This document shows, piece by piece, positions 1 through 11,943 of a stretch of DNA of 64,000 nucleotides (positions are counted from its first letter, which is position 1; each line of letters opens with the position of its first letter). The DNA lies in assembly GCA_963662155.1 (NCBI GenBank), contig OY759273.1, positions 841,493 through 905,492 on the forward strand. Direction: 5' to 3'. Made by a program: the position numbers and the translations under genes. Under the pieces are notes generated by a model. It saw only the letters and a list, made by a program, of their open reading frames with translations. It had not been told where the DNA came from and made no database searches. Source of the stretch: Lamellibrachia columna (taxonomy: Eukaryota; Annelida; Polychaeta; Sabellida; Siboglinidae).

Positions 1-3000
1 CATCCCAGTGCCTGTAGCGTGTCTGTCACACAAGAAACATCCCCGTGCCAGTAGCGTGTCTGTCACACTAGAAACATCCCAGTGCTAGTAGCGTGTCTGT
101 CACACTAGAAACATCCCAGTGTCAGTAGCGTGTCTGCCACACTAGAAAAATCCCAGTGCCAGTAGCGTGTCTGTCACACAAGAAACATCCCAGTGCCAGT
201 AGCGTGTCTGCCACACTAGAAAAATCCCAGTGCCAGTAGCGTGTCTGTCACACAAGATACATCCCAATACCAGTAGCGTTTCTGCCACACTAGAAACATC
301 CCAGTGGCAGTAGCTTGTCTGTCACACAAGAAACATCCCAGTGCCAGTAGCGTGTCTGTCACACAAGAAACATCCCAGTTCCAGTAGCGTGTCTGTCACA
401 CTAGAAAAATCCCAGTGCTAGTAGCGTGTCTGTCGCACTACAAACATCCCAGTGCTATTAGCGTGTCTGTCACACTAGAAGCATCCCAGTGTCAGTAGCG
501 TGTCTGTCACACTAGAAACATCCCAGTGCCAGTAGCGTGTCTGTCACACTACAAACATCCCAGTGCTATTAGCGTGTCTGCACACTAGAAACATCCCAGT
601 GTTAGTAGCGTGTCTTTCACACTAGAAACACCCTAGTGCTAGTAGCGTGTCTGTCACACTAGAAACATCCCAGTGCCTGTAGCGTGTCTGTCACACAAGA
701 AACATCCCAGTGCCGGTAGCGTGTCTGTCACATTACAAACATCCCAGTGCCAGTAGCGTGTCTGTCACACAAGAAACATCCCAGTGCTAGTAGCGCGTCT
801 ATCACACTAGAAACATCCCAGTGCCTGTAGCGTGTCTGTCACACTAGAAACATCCCAGTGCCTGTAGCGTGTCTGTCACACAAGAAACATCCCAGCGCCA
901 GTAGCGTGTCTGTCACACAAGAAACATCCCAGTGCCAGTAGCGTGTCTGCCACACTAGAAACATCCCAGTGCTAGTAGCGTGTCTGTCACACAAGAAACA
1001 TCCCAGTGCCAGTAGCGTGTCTCTCACACAAGAAACATCCCAGTGCCAGTAGCGTGTCTGTCACCCAAAAACATCCCAGTGCCAGTAGCGTGTCTGTAAC
1101 AATAGAAACACCCCAGTGCTAGTAGCGTGTCTGCCACACTAGAAACATCCCAGTGCAAGTAGCGTGTCTGTCACACAAGAAATATCCCAGTGCCAGTAGC
1201 GTGTCTATCACAATAGAAACATCCCAGTGCCAGTAGCGTGTCTGTCACACAAGAAACATCCCAGTGCCAGTAGGGTGTCTATCACAATAGAAACATCCCA
1301 GTGCCAGTAGCGTGTCTGTCACACAAGAAACATCCCAGTGCTAGTAGCGTGTCTGTCACACAAGAAACATCCCAGTGGCAGTAGCGTGTCTATCACAATA
1401 GAAACATCCCAGTGCCAGTAGCGTGTCTGTCACACAAGAAACATCCCAGTGCCAGTAGCGTGTCTGTCACAATAGAAACATCCCAGTGCCAGTAGCGTGT
1501 CTGCCATACTAGAAACATCCCAGTGCTAGTAGCGTGTCTGTCACACAAGAAACATCCCAGTGCCAGTAGCGTGTCTGTCACACAAGAAACATCCCAGTGC
1601 CAGTAGCGTGTCTGTCACACAAGAAACATCCCAGTGCTAGTAGCGTGTCTGTCACACTACAAACATCCCAGTGCTATTAGCGTGTCTGCACACTAGAAAC
1701 ATCCCAGTGCTAGTAGCGTGTCTGCCACACTAGAAACATCCCAGTGCCAGTAGCGTGTCTGCCACACTAGAAAAATCCCAGTGCTAGTAGCGTGTTTGTC
1801 ACACTACAAACATCCCAGTGCTATTAGCGTGTCTGTCACACTAGAAACATCCCAGTGCCTTTAGCGTGTCTGTCACAGAGGAAACATCCCAGTGCCAGTA
1901 GCGTGTCTGTCACACTTGAAACATCCCCGTGCCAGTAGCGTGTCTGTCACACTAGAAACATCCCAGTGCCTGTAGCGTGTCTGTCACACAAGAAACATCC
2001 CCGTGCCAGTAGCGTGTCTGTCACACTAGAAACATCCCAGTGCTAGTAGCGTGTCTGTCACACTAGAAACATCCCAGTGTCAGTAGCGTGTCTGCCACAC
2101 TAGAAAAATCCCAGTGCCAGTAGCGTGTCTGTCACACAAGAAACATTCCAGTGCCAGTAGCGTGTCTGCCACACTAGAAAAATCCCAGTGCCAGTAGCGT
2201 GTCTGTCACACAAGAAACATCCCAGTGCCAGTAGCGTGTCTGCCACACTAGAAACATCCCAGTGGCAGTAGCTTGTCTGTCACACAAGAAACATCCCAGT
2301 GCCAGTAGCGTGTCTGTCACACAAGAAACATCCCAGTGCCAGTAGCGTGTCTGTCACACTAGAAAAATCCCAGTGCTAGTAGCGTGCCTGTCGCACTACA
2401 AACATCCCAGTGCTATTAGCGTGTCTGTCACACTAGAAGCATCCCAGTGTCAGTAGCGTGTCTGTCACACTAGAAACATCCCAGTGCCAGTAGCGTGTCT
2501 GTCACACTACAAACATCCCAGTGCTATTAGCGTGTCTGCACACTAGAAACATCCCAGTGTTAGTAGCGTGTCTTTCGCACTAGAAACACCCTAGTGCTAG
2601 TAGCGTGTCTGTCACACTAGAAACATCCCAGTGCCTGTAGCGTGTCTGTCACACAAGAAACATCCCAGTGCCGGTAGCGTGTCTGTCACATTAGAAACAT
2701 CCCAGTGCCAGTAGCGTGTCTGTCACACAAGAAACATCCCAGTGCTAGTAGCGCGTCTATCACACTAGAAACATCCCAGTGCCTGTAGCGTGTCTGTCAC
2801 ACTAGAAACATCCCAGTGCCTGTAGCGTGTCTGTCACACAAGAAACATCCCAGTGCCAGTAGCGTGTCTGTCACACAAGAAACATCCCAGTGCCAGTAGC
2901 GTGTCTGCCACACTAGAAACATCCCAGTGCTAGTAGCGTGTCTGTCACACAAGAAACATCCCAGTGCCAGTAGCGTGTCTCTCACACAAGAAACATCCCA

Positions 3001-5487
3001 GTGCCAGTAGCGTGTCTGTCACCCAAAAACATCCCAGTGCCAGTAGCGTGTCTGTAACACTAGAAACACCCCAGTGCTAGTAGCGTGTCTGCCACACTAG
3101 AAACATCCCAGTGCCAGTAGCGTGTCTTTCACACAAGAAATATCCCAGTGCCAGTTGCGTGTCTATCACAATAGAAACATCCCAGTGCCAGTAGCGTGTC
3201 TGTCACACAAGAAACATCCCAGTGCCAGTAGCGTGTCTATCACAATAGAAACATCCCAGTGCCAGTAGCGTGTCTGTCACACAAGAAACATCCCAGTGCT
3301 AGTAGCGTGTCTGTCACACAAGAAACATCCCAGTGGCAGTAGCGTGTCTATCACAATAGAAACATCCCAGTGCCAGTAGCGTGTCTGTCACACAAGAAAC
3401 ATCCCAGTGCCAGTAGCGTGTCTGTCACAATAGAAACATCCCAGTGCCAGTAGCGTGTCTGCCATACTAGAAACATCCCAGTGCTAGTAGCGTGTCTGTC
3501 ACACAAGAAACATCCCAGTGCCAGTAGCGTGTCTGTCACACAAGAAACATCCCAGTGCCAGTAGCGTGTCTGTCACACAAAAACATCCCAGTGCCAGTAG
3601 CGTGTCTGTCACACTAGAAACACCCCAGTGCTAGTAGCGTGTCTGCCACACTAGAATCATCACAGTGCCAGTAGCGTGTCTGTCACACAAGAAATATCCC
3701 ATTGCCAGTAGCGTGTCTATAACAATAGAAACATCCCAGTGGCAGTAGCGTGTCTGTCACACAAGAAACATCCCAGAGCCAGTAGCGTGTCTGTCACACT
3801 AGAAACATCCCAGTGCCAGTAGCTTGTCTGTCACACTAGAAACATCCCAGTGCCAGTAGCGTGTCTGTCACACTAGAAAAATCCCAGTGCTAGTAGCGTG
3901 TCTGTCACACTACAAACATCCCAGTGCTAGTAGCGTGTCTGTCACACAAGAAACATCCCAGTGCTAGTAGCGTGTATGTCACACTAGAAACATCCCAGTG
4001 CCAGTAGTGTGTATGTCACACTAGAAACATCCCAGTGCTAGTAGCGAGTCTGTCACACTAGAAACATCCCAGTGCTAGTAGCGTGTCTTTCACACTAGAA
4101 ACATCCCAGTGCTAGTAACGTGTCTGTAACACTAGAAACATCCCAGTGCTAGTAGCGTGTCTGTCACACTACAAACATCCCAGTGCTATTAGCGTGTCTG
4201 CACACTAGAAACATCCCAGTGCTAGTAGCGAGTCTGTCACACTAGAAACATCCCACTGCTAGTAGCGTGTCTGTCACACTAGAAACATCCCAGTGCTATT
4301 AGCATGTTTGTCACACTAGAAACATCCCAGTGATAGTAGCGTGTTTGTCAAACTAGAAACATGCCAGTGCCAGTAGCGTGTCTGTCACACCAGAAACATC
4401 CCAGTGATAGTAGCGTGTCTGTCACTCTAGAAACATCCCAGAAGGAGTAGTGTGTCTGTCACACTAGAAATATCCCAGTGCCAGTAGCGTGTCTTTCACA
4501 CTAGAAACATCCCAGTGCCAGTAGCGTGTCTGTCACACAATAAACATCCCAGTGCCAGTAGCTTGTCTGTCACACAAGAATCATCCCAGTGCCAGTAGCC
4601 TGTCTGTCACACTAGAAACATCCCAGTGCCAGTAGCGTGTCTGTCACACTAGAAACATCCCAGTGCCAGTAGCGTGTCTTTCACATTAGAAACATCCCAG
4701 TGCCAGTAGCGTGTCTGTCACACAAGAAACACCCCAGTGCCAGTAGCGTGTCTGTCACACTAGAAACATCCCAGTGCCAGTAGCGTGTCTTTCACACTAG
4801 AAACATCCCAGTGCCAGTAGCGTGTCTTTCACACAAGAAACATCCCAGTGCCAGTAGCGTATATGTCACACTAGAAACATCCCAGTGCCAGTAGCGTTTC
4901 TGTCACACAAGAAACATCCCTGTGGCAGTAGCGTGTCTGTCACACAAGAAACGTCCCAGTGCCAGTAGCGTGTCTGTCACACAAGAAACATCCCAGTGCC
5001 AGTAGCGTATATGTCACACAAGAAACGTCCCAGTGCCAGTAGCGTGTCTGTCACACAAGAAACATCCCAGTGCCAGTAGCGTGTCTGTCACACAAGAAAC
5101 GTCCCAGTGCCAGTAGCGTGTCTGTCACACAAGAAACATCCCAGTGCCAGTAGCGTATATGTCACACAAGAAACGTCCCAGTGCCAGTAGCGTGTCTGTC
5201 ACACAAGGAACATCCCATTGCCAGTAGCGTATATGTCACACTAGAAACATCCCAGTGCCAGTAGCGTGTCTGTCACACAAGAAACGTCCCAGTGCCAGTA
5301 GCGTGTCTGTCACACAAGAAACGTCCCAGTGCCAGTAGCGTGTCTGTCACACAAGAAACATCCCTGTGGCAGTAGCGTGTCTGTCACACAAGAAACGTCC
5401 CAGTGCCAGTAGCGTGTCTGTCACACAAGAAACATCCCAGTGCCAGTAGCGTGTCTGTCACACAAGAAACATCCCATTGCCAGTAGC
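1..5487. repeat. 37-bp satellite array, left block
   Basis: Head-to-tail monomers of 37 bp, each containing the core CATCCCAGTGCCAGTAGCG followed by GTGTCTGTCACAC and then TAG or AAG. Roughly 148 monomers are present and the array is cut by the window start. Recurrent variants include CAGTGCTATTAG, CAGTGCCTGTAG, TCACAATAG, an A-rich GAAAAATCCC start and a 36-bp form reading GTCTGCACACTAG. Variants recur in a fixed order, giving a higher-order unit of about 1958 bp: the block around 839-1027 returns at 2797-2985, and 1393-1581 at 3351-3539. The array stops abruptly at 5487, where single-copy AT-rich DNA begins. No coding role is proposed. Confidence 0.97.
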
Positions 5488-6081
5488 AAGACATACCGTG
5501 CTGCGCGACGTTGACTTATTTCTAATTGATATATTTGTGTTTGTGAATCTAAGCTGTAGGGGAAGGCAGTTTTAGTTGAGCCATTTTTCATTCTCTTTGA
5601 TATGTACTGCACAATCATATTCATAAGGCAACATTGTTTTTACTCACATAAATTATGCTTATTAGTAGATAATGTTATACCAAAATAATATATCTAATAT
5701 GAATAGATAATTATATGCAGCTGATTCAAATAGGGTTTGTAAGCTGGCTCAACAAACACTTGGTGTGGGGTAAGTTGTGCCACACTGTAGCGTAAGTTGG
5801 GTAAATGCTTTATTTGTATAATTTACGTAGGCCTTGTACTAAAATTCCATAACAACTCTGCCAATACATCTACCCAATGTGCACAACAGGTTTCTGATAA
5901 GGGCAAAGTAGGCTTTAATTTTATTTTGATGGATGGAGCTTGTAAGTTTCTGCGAAGGACGCCTACCGATATATTTGCTTTTGATGAGATGTTATTTGTA
6001 TGGGTATGGCACTGAAGATCTGAAGTTATTGTAGCATCGAGATATTTAGCTTACGAGACAGTTTTTTATATTTGACCATTT
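5488..6081. other. AT-rich single-copy DNA, no gene recognised
   Basis: This stretch lies between the satellite edge and the LINE relic. The longest plus-strand open frame (5797-6015, 72 codons) resembles no family I know and has no supporting signal, so I leave it unannotated. The whole block recurs at 61647-62240; I noticed two substitutions, at 5632 (C to T) and 5966 (C to A). Confidence 0.6.
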
Positions 6082-6157
6082 ATATTTGACCATGAAGCAT
6101 ATATTTGACCATGAAGCATATATTTGACCATGAAGCATATATTTGACCGTGAAGCAT
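6082..6157. repeat. 19-bp tandem repeat, 4 copies
   Basis: Four consecutive 19-bp units reading ATATTTGACCATGAAGCAT, the last with one substitution (ACCGTG), preceded by a partial unit from 6068. It abuts the downstream end of the minus-strand LINE relic, so it may be a 3'-terminal microsatellite of that element; this is inference. Confidence 0.9.
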
Positions 6158-6243
6158 ATACTTGTCAAGGATTTATGGTTCTGATTATTCATATTACGTG
6201 ACATTTTTGAGGATGGAACTCCATTTTCAATGATAACTCCCAT

Positions 6244-7119
6244 TTTGTATGTTTATCCAAATTCTCCTGGAACACAGCAGCATTAGATTTGCATTTATGA
6301 GCTACAAACATTAAAGTGTCATCTGCAAATAACCTAATTGTATATGTTATTTTATTAGGAATATAATTTATATAAAAGAGGTCCTTGTTATTTATAAGGT
6401 TTCAGATTGTGTAGGAGTTCATAACTTTCGGTTATTTATATATCTGGCATTTCTGTAAATGTTGAGTTATGTAGCAGTTCAGTTATTACAGGTGAGGAGT
6501 CATTGGTAAAAACAGACTTAAACTGATGGTTCAGGATTTCTGCTTTGTATGAAAGATTTGAATGTGATATACCATTTTGTTTTAGACGTGATACGCCTGC
6601 GTTGTTTGAGTAACAGTGTTTCATGTATGTCCAAAATCTCTTTGCACATCCTTGTTGTTGTTGAATGTCATCAGTAGAAGTAATACTTTCATTGACATAC
6701 TTCCAGTAAGCATTTCTAAGTTGCTATTGTATATTTTGTTTTATATATTTGTATTGTTAGGTGTGTTTACGCCTTTTATACATTCTGTCCCTCTTTTGCG
6801 TCAGTTTTGTTTTTTAGTTTTGAAGTATCAAAGGATACCCATTCCTAATCCCAGTAGATCTTGAGGGAAAATACAAATCAAATCCTTTGATTATGTTGCC
6901 CCGGATTGTACACAACAAATGGTTTGCACTCCTTTGTCCATAGGACAAGTTCTGAATAGCAGCAGTCGTTGTATGAGATGCCTCGTATTATTTCTGTTCT
7001 AATTGATATTAGTAGGGTTGTTGGTGATCATTAAATCTAAGATGTTATCTCCTCTTGTTGGCTTGTCTATGTTCCCTCATGTATCCATTAGTTTCTCATG
7101 TATGAGGCTGACATTTTCC
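6244..7119 (-). mobile_element. Decayed non-LTR retrotransposon (LINE) ORF2, internally deleted
   Basis: Reading the minus strand from about 7119 downwards, three-frame translation gives the parts of a LINE ORF2 in the right order. First is the C-terminal end of an apurinic-type endonuclease (PTRGDNILDLMITNNP near 7016-7062, then ISYNDCCYSELVL in another frame). Next is the linker to reverse transcriptase (AYWKYVNESI, KRFWTYMKHC, GVSRLKQNGISHSNL, AEILNHQFKSVFTNDSS; 6436-6780). Last is the catalytic palm motif RLFADDTLMF with FADD at 6318-6329, followed by HTKWELSLKME. Most of the fingers and palm between the linker and FADD is missing, and stops and frameshifts interrupt every part. This order is typical of Jockey/CR1/Rex-like elements; I cannot assign the clade. 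A copy with the same deletion lies at 62403-63278. It cannot be active. Confidence 0.85.
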
Positions 7120-7167
7120 ATGCGTACCCGGGGGCCCATGATGATAGTTCGAAAAATGAAAGACCAA

Positions 7168-7618
7168 CCAAGTCCTCCATCAGCCAGGCCGGGCGGCCAA
7201 GTCCGCCATCAAACCGGCCGGGCAGCCAAGTCCTCCATCAAACCGGCCGGGCAGCCAGGCCCTCCATTAAACAGGCCGGGCAGCCAAGTCCTCCATCAGC
7301 CAGGCCGGGCGGCCAAGTCCTCCATCAAACCGGCCGGGCAGCCAGGCCCTCCATTAAACCGGCCGGGCAGCCAGGCCCTCCATTAAACAGGCCGGGCAGC
7401 CAAGTCCTCCATCAACAAGGAAGGCGACCAAGTCTTCCGCCAATCAGGCCGGGCGGCCAAGTCCCCCGTCAACCCTGCCGGGTGGCCAAGTCCTCCGTCA
7501 ATCCGGCCAAGTCCTCCGTCAATCCGGCCAAGTCCTCCGTCATCCCGGTCTGGCAGCCAAGTCCTCCGTCAAACCGGCCTGGCATCCAAGGCCTTCGTCA
7601 ACCGGGCCGCTTCGTCAA
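7168..7618. repeat. GC-rich 29-bp minisatellite
   Basis: About 15 imperfect units built on GGCCGGGCGGCCAAGTCCTC followed by CATCAAACC-type sequence. Near the right end (7497-7540) the unit shortens to 21 bp (repeated GTCAATCCGGCCAAGTCCTCC-like steps). Because 29 is not a multiple of 3, the array reads open as proline/glycine/serine-rich peptide repeats of 29 residues in two plus frames. I regard these as by-products of the repeat. GC content jumps sharply compared with the AT-rich LINE relic on its left. Confidence 0.93.
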
Positions 7619-7636
7619 AACGTGGCTCGTAACGAC

Positions 7637-7704
7637 GTTACCATTCAGCAAGTTATGTTTCCATGGTAACGTTACCATTCAGCAAGTTATGTTTCCATGG
7701 TAAC
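7637..7704. repeat. Two tandem 34-bp hairpin units
   Basis: Two identical 34-bp units lie directly head to tail (7637-7670 and 7671-7704). Each begins with GTTACCAT and ends with the exact reverse complement ATGGTAAC, with an 18-bp centre. Each unit can therefore fold as an 8-bp-stem hairpin, and the joint of the two creates the palindrome GGTAACGTTACC. The doublet is repeated at 63796-63863. Confidence 0.95.
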
Positions 7705-8515
7705 GCAATTTCGTAATACGACCCGGTTATACGGTTATCGTTTACGTAACGACTGCTGTGCGCGCTTAATTCCTGGCGGTATAAGCGAATTGCTCGGTCG
7801 AACGGAAAGTGAATAGCGGCTTGTCGGGGTCGGGTGAATGCGGCAATAATCCCGAGTCTTCAATGCCAGACGGACCCTACTCTTCAAGGCGAATGGCACG
7901 ATATATAACATCCACCAGGCGATCGTCGGACTTGGTGCATTATTTCCGGTATTTAGCCGTTTTGGAAGACACACTATTCAGTCCAGTCATTTTATACTTT
8001 GTTGAACGTTACATCGCAACATGAATAATATATATCACTGGGATCATCGTATCGCGTAAATACGCCACCAAATTAACCATTCAACAACATCGATGTCCTC
8101 TTTGTTAAACATAGGATCCCTTCTCCTGTCGAACACATCGACGTACATGTCTCGTTAATTAAGAAACTACGTGTGATTTTGTGATAAAAGGTTGTTTTCA
8201 CATAATTATCCACAAAGGAATGGTACCCCCATGCATACCCGATTGTATTCTAAGTAGAAAGTAAATTGTCATTTCATGGAACAGTTTAATAATTGAAAAT
8301 GTCCTTAGGGGAACTTGCCCAACTGTCTCGGCCACTGATTCATCAGTCTGACGATTTCAGACACTGTGAACGAAACGACAGCCCAGGAATGAGCTATTAC
8401 CGCTCAGTGCCGTCGCCCTTCGTGTCCACCCCAGTGTCTTACCAAGGTCGACGAAGACTTGAGCGAGTTCCACTCTTCCTGTTTTTCCACATCTCAGCAG
8501 CATATTTAGTGCATT
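7705..8515. other. Single-copy DNA, no gene recognised
   Basis: Mixed-composition sequence. The open frames present (7735-7974 minus, 7809-8024 plus, 8293-8541 plus) are short, have no recognisable domain and no convincing splice or start context. I see no RNA gene. The first 137 bases recur at the window end. Confidence 0.5.
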
Positions 8516-8559
8516 GTAAAAGGAATGTAAAAGGAATGTAAAAGGAATGTAAAAGGAAT
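8516..8559. repeat. 11-bp tandem repeat, 4 copies
   Basis: Four exact copies of GTAAAAGGAAT in a row. Confidence 0.95.
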
Positions 8560-8895
8560 GCCAACAGTAGTTGTCTTCGTTATCGTGGGTTGTATTTCAG
8601 TCATATAATTATCTCCGTGACGTTTTCTTTAGCCTCTACGGCGTAGCGTCTTCATATCGTCATTCATGGCGTAGAAATATAACGCACTGTCTAACAGACT
8701 TAGCACTTGATCCCGCGTCTCGAAGTTTCAACATCATCAAGACCGGCATTACTGAGACGTCACTATTTCAAGCGACAACAACTTGAGCTCCCACATCAAC
8801 AACGCGGCCAGCAACACCCAGGGTTTTCTCCGGTGAAGCTTCAAGATAAGCAACAAGAAAATTTAAGAAATCGCATACAAAGCCTTGGTAAGAAT
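8560..8895. other. Single-copy DNA, no gene recognised
   Basis: Intervening DNA between the 11-bp and 35-bp repeats. Short open frames run into the 35-bp array on both strands, but nothing resembles a known protein. Confidence 0.5.
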
Positions 8896-10361
8896 ACGTT
8901 AGATCTGTGTGGGACCCATACAACAACCAAGCGTTAGATCTGTGTGGGACCCATACAACAACCAAGCGTTAGATCCGTGTGGGACCCATACAACAACCAA
9001 GCGTTAGATCCGTGTGGGACCCATACAATAACCAAGCGTTAGATCCGTGTGGGACCCATACAACAACCAAGCGTTAGATCCGTGTGGGACCCATACAACA
9101 ACCAAGCGTTAGATCCGTGTGGGATCCATACAACAACCAAGCGTTAGATCCATGTGGGACCCATACAACAACCAAGCGTTAGATCCGTGTGGGACCCATA
9201 CAACAACCAAGCGTTAGATCCATGTGGGACCCATACAACAACCAAGCGTTAGATCCGTGTGGGACCCATACAACAACCAAGCGTTAGATCCGTGGGGACC
9301 CATACAACAACCAAGCGTTAGATCCGTGTGGGACCCATACAACAACCAAGCGTTAGATCCGTGTGGGACCCATACAACAACCAAGCGTTAGATCCGTGTG
9401 GGGATCCATACAACAACCAATCGTTAGATCCTAGTGGGACCCATACAACAACCAAGCGTTAGATCCGTGTGGGATCCATACAACAACCAAGCGTTAGATC
9501 CATGTGGGACCCATACAACAACCAAGCGTTAGATCCGTGTGGACCCATACAACAACCAAGCGTTAGATCCGTGTGGGACCCATACAACAACCAAGCGTTA
9601 GATCCGTGTGGGACCCATACAACAACCAAGCGTTAGATCCGTGTGGGACCCATACAACAACCAAGCGTTAGATCCTAGTGGGACCCATACAACAACCAAT
9701 CGTTAGATCCTAGTGGGACCCATACAACAACCAAGCGTTAGATCCGTGTGGGATCCATACAACAACCAAGCGTTAGATCCGTGTGGGACCCATACAACAA
9801 CCAAGCGTTAGATCCGTGTGGGACCCATACAACAACCAAGCGTTAGATCCGTGTGGGGACCCATACAACAACCAAGCGTTAGATCCGTGTGGGACCCATA
9901 CAACAACCAAGCGTTAGATCCGTGTGGGACCCATACAACAACCAAGCGTTAGATCCGTGTGGGACCCATACAACAACCAAGCGTTAGATCCGTGTGGGAT
10001 CCATACAACAACCAATCGTTAGATCCTAGTGGGACCCATACAACAACCAAGCGTTAGATCCGTGTGGGATCCATACAACAACCAAGCGTTAGATCCATGT
10101 GGGACCCATACAACAACCAAGCGTTAGATCCGTGTGGGGACCCATACAACAACCAAGCGTTAGATCCGTGTGGGACCCATACAACAACCAAGCGTTAGAT
10201 CCGTGTGGGACCCATACAACAACCAAGCGTTAGATCCGTGTGGGACCCATACAACAACCAAGCGTTAGATCCTAGTGGGACCCATACAACAACCATCGTT
10301 AGATCCTAGTGGGACCCATACAACAACCAAGCGTTAGATCCATGTGGGACCCATACAACAA
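8896..10361. repeat. 35-bp minisatellite, about 42 copies
   Basis: Units of 35 bp containing CGTTAGATCCGTGTGGGACC and CATACAACAACCAAG. Variants recur: GATCCATG, GATCCTAG, GGGATCCATAC (creates GGATCC), TCGTTAG and one-base insertions or deletions in the G run. The variant order repeats in blocks: a run with GATCCTAG, GGGATCC and GATCCATG appears near 9421-9530 and again near 10011-10110, suggesting expansion by block duplication. Confidence 0.97.
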
Positions 10362-10406
10362 ACACTACCGTCTAGATAGGACGAGACAAGCTAGATTCTT
10401 AAATTG

Positions 10407-10798
10407 TATACAATGGTGTTGGAGATAAGAGTAAACATAACATTTTATACAATGGTGTTGGAGATAAGAGTAAACATATCATTTTATACAATGGTGTTGG
10501 AGATAAGAGTAAACATAACATTTTATACAATGGTGTTGGAGATAAGAGTAAACATAACATTTTATACTATGGTGTTGGAGATAAGAGTAAACATAACATT
10601 TTATACAATGGTGTTGGAGATAAGAGGTAAACATAACATTTTATACAATGGTGTTGGAGATAAGAGTAAACATAACATTTTATACAATGGTGTTGGAGAT
10701 AAGAGTAAACATAACATTTTATCAATGGTGTTGGAGATAAGAGTAAACATAACATTTTATACAATGGTGTTGGAGATAAGAGTAAACATAACATTTTA
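10407..10798. repeat. 39-bp minisatellite, about 10 copies
   Basis: Very homogeneous units of 39 bp with the core TACAATGGTGTTGGAGATAA and then GAGTAAACATAACATTTTA. Since 39 is a multiple of 3, one frame reads a 13-residue peptide repeat (YTMVLEIRVNITF) until single-base indels at about 10626 and 10722 shift it. Copies are nearly identical, so the expansion looks recent. Confidence 0.96.
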
Positions 10799-11039
10799 AA
10801 GTACTAAGAACAGTCAATGTTACAACTAGCCAATTATTCTGATAATTTACACATTCTTAATAATTTCCTTAAACTATGAATGTTAACATATAGATAGGTA
10901 CGTCTTTGGTCTCCCTTAAAGTGTCACATTTAAAACTGCCTCCTCAACTGATTTAGTCTTTCGCGAATCCGGTTCGTTTATGTCCAGATATGTCGTGTGT
11001 GAGTAGTTTAATATCTGCAGTTGGTTTAATTAAAAAGTG

Positions 11040-11403
11040 CGTAGTTTTGTTCAAATTGTCGAAAGATCTGGTAGGGCTCAAAATAGTGGATATCCAAAAC
11101 GGTAAACACTGTGTGGGATCAAGGCTGATCATGGGCGTGACTTCCTTCCTCTTGCCGATCACATAACAGAATTATGAAATATTAATAAATTCTGCATGCA
11201 AAATTAAATATCTTAATAATAGGCATTTCATTCATTATAATGTGTAGATATATTGCTGAAGAAACATGGAATGCTCTTGTTTGAAGCTTGAATATGTTGG
11301 CTGTACAATGTTGGCTGTACAATGTTGGCTGTACAATGCATTCACGCATCGCAACTACATAACACTAGACACCACGGAACAACGTTCTATCATATCTCTC
11401 TCT
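11040..11403. repeat. 364-bp duplicated block ending in CT tract (copy A)
   Basis: This block matches 18437-18800 in the same orientation (offset 7397) with only a few substitutions (for example TGGATATCC against TGCATATCC, and GAACAACG against GAAAAACG). Similarity begins sharply at CGTAGTTTTG and continues into the CT run. It may be a dispersed element carrying its own CT tail or the flank of a duplicated locus. No terminal repeats or coding sequence are visible. Confidence 0.93.
11297..11338. repeat. 14-bp tandem repeat, 3 copies
   Basis: Three exact copies of TTGGCTGTACAATG inside the duplicated block. The same triplication is at 18694-18735. Confidence 0.95.
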
Positions 11404-11458
11404 CTCTCTCTCTCCTCCTCGCTCTCTCTCTCTCTCTCTCTCTCTCCTCTCTGCGCTC

Positions 11459-11490
<32 letters not shown>

Positions 11491-11519
11491 CTCTCGCTCC
11501 TCTCTCTCTCTCTCTCTCT

Positions 11520-11567
<48 letters not shown>

Positions 11568-11568
11568 G

Positions 11569-11614
<46 letters not shown>

Positions 11615-11722
11615 CTCTCTCCTCTTCTCTCGTCTCTCTCTCTCTCTCTCTCTGTCTCTCGCTCACTCTCTCTCTGTCTCTCTCGCTCTCTCTCTCATCT
11701 CTCTCTCTCTCTCTCTCTCTCG

Positions 11723-11793
<71 letters not shown>

Positions 11794-11870
11794 CTCTCTC
11801 TCTCTCTCTCTCTGTCTCTCAGTCTCTCGCTCTCTCTCTCTCCTCTCTCTCTCTCTATCTCTCTCTCTCG

Positions 11871-11939
<69 letters not shown>

Positions 11940-11943
11940 TCTA

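Noticed and set aside
1..5487. CRISPR array
   Set aside because: There are no spacers: the whole 37-bp unit repeats without unique sequence between copies, and there are no cas genes.
5797..6015. 72-residue plus-strand frame, conserved in the second copy at 61956-62174
   Set aside because: Conservation only reflects the recent duplication; no family or regulatory signal recognised.
7098..7703. 201-residue Pro/Gly/Ser-rich frame that looks collagen- or mucin-like
   Set aside because: It is translation of the 29-bp minisatellite; no signal peptide, no Gly-X-Y register, and a second frame is equally open.
8896..10361. CRISPR-like 35-bp repeats
   Set aside because: Continuous tandem units without spacers in a eukaryotic context.
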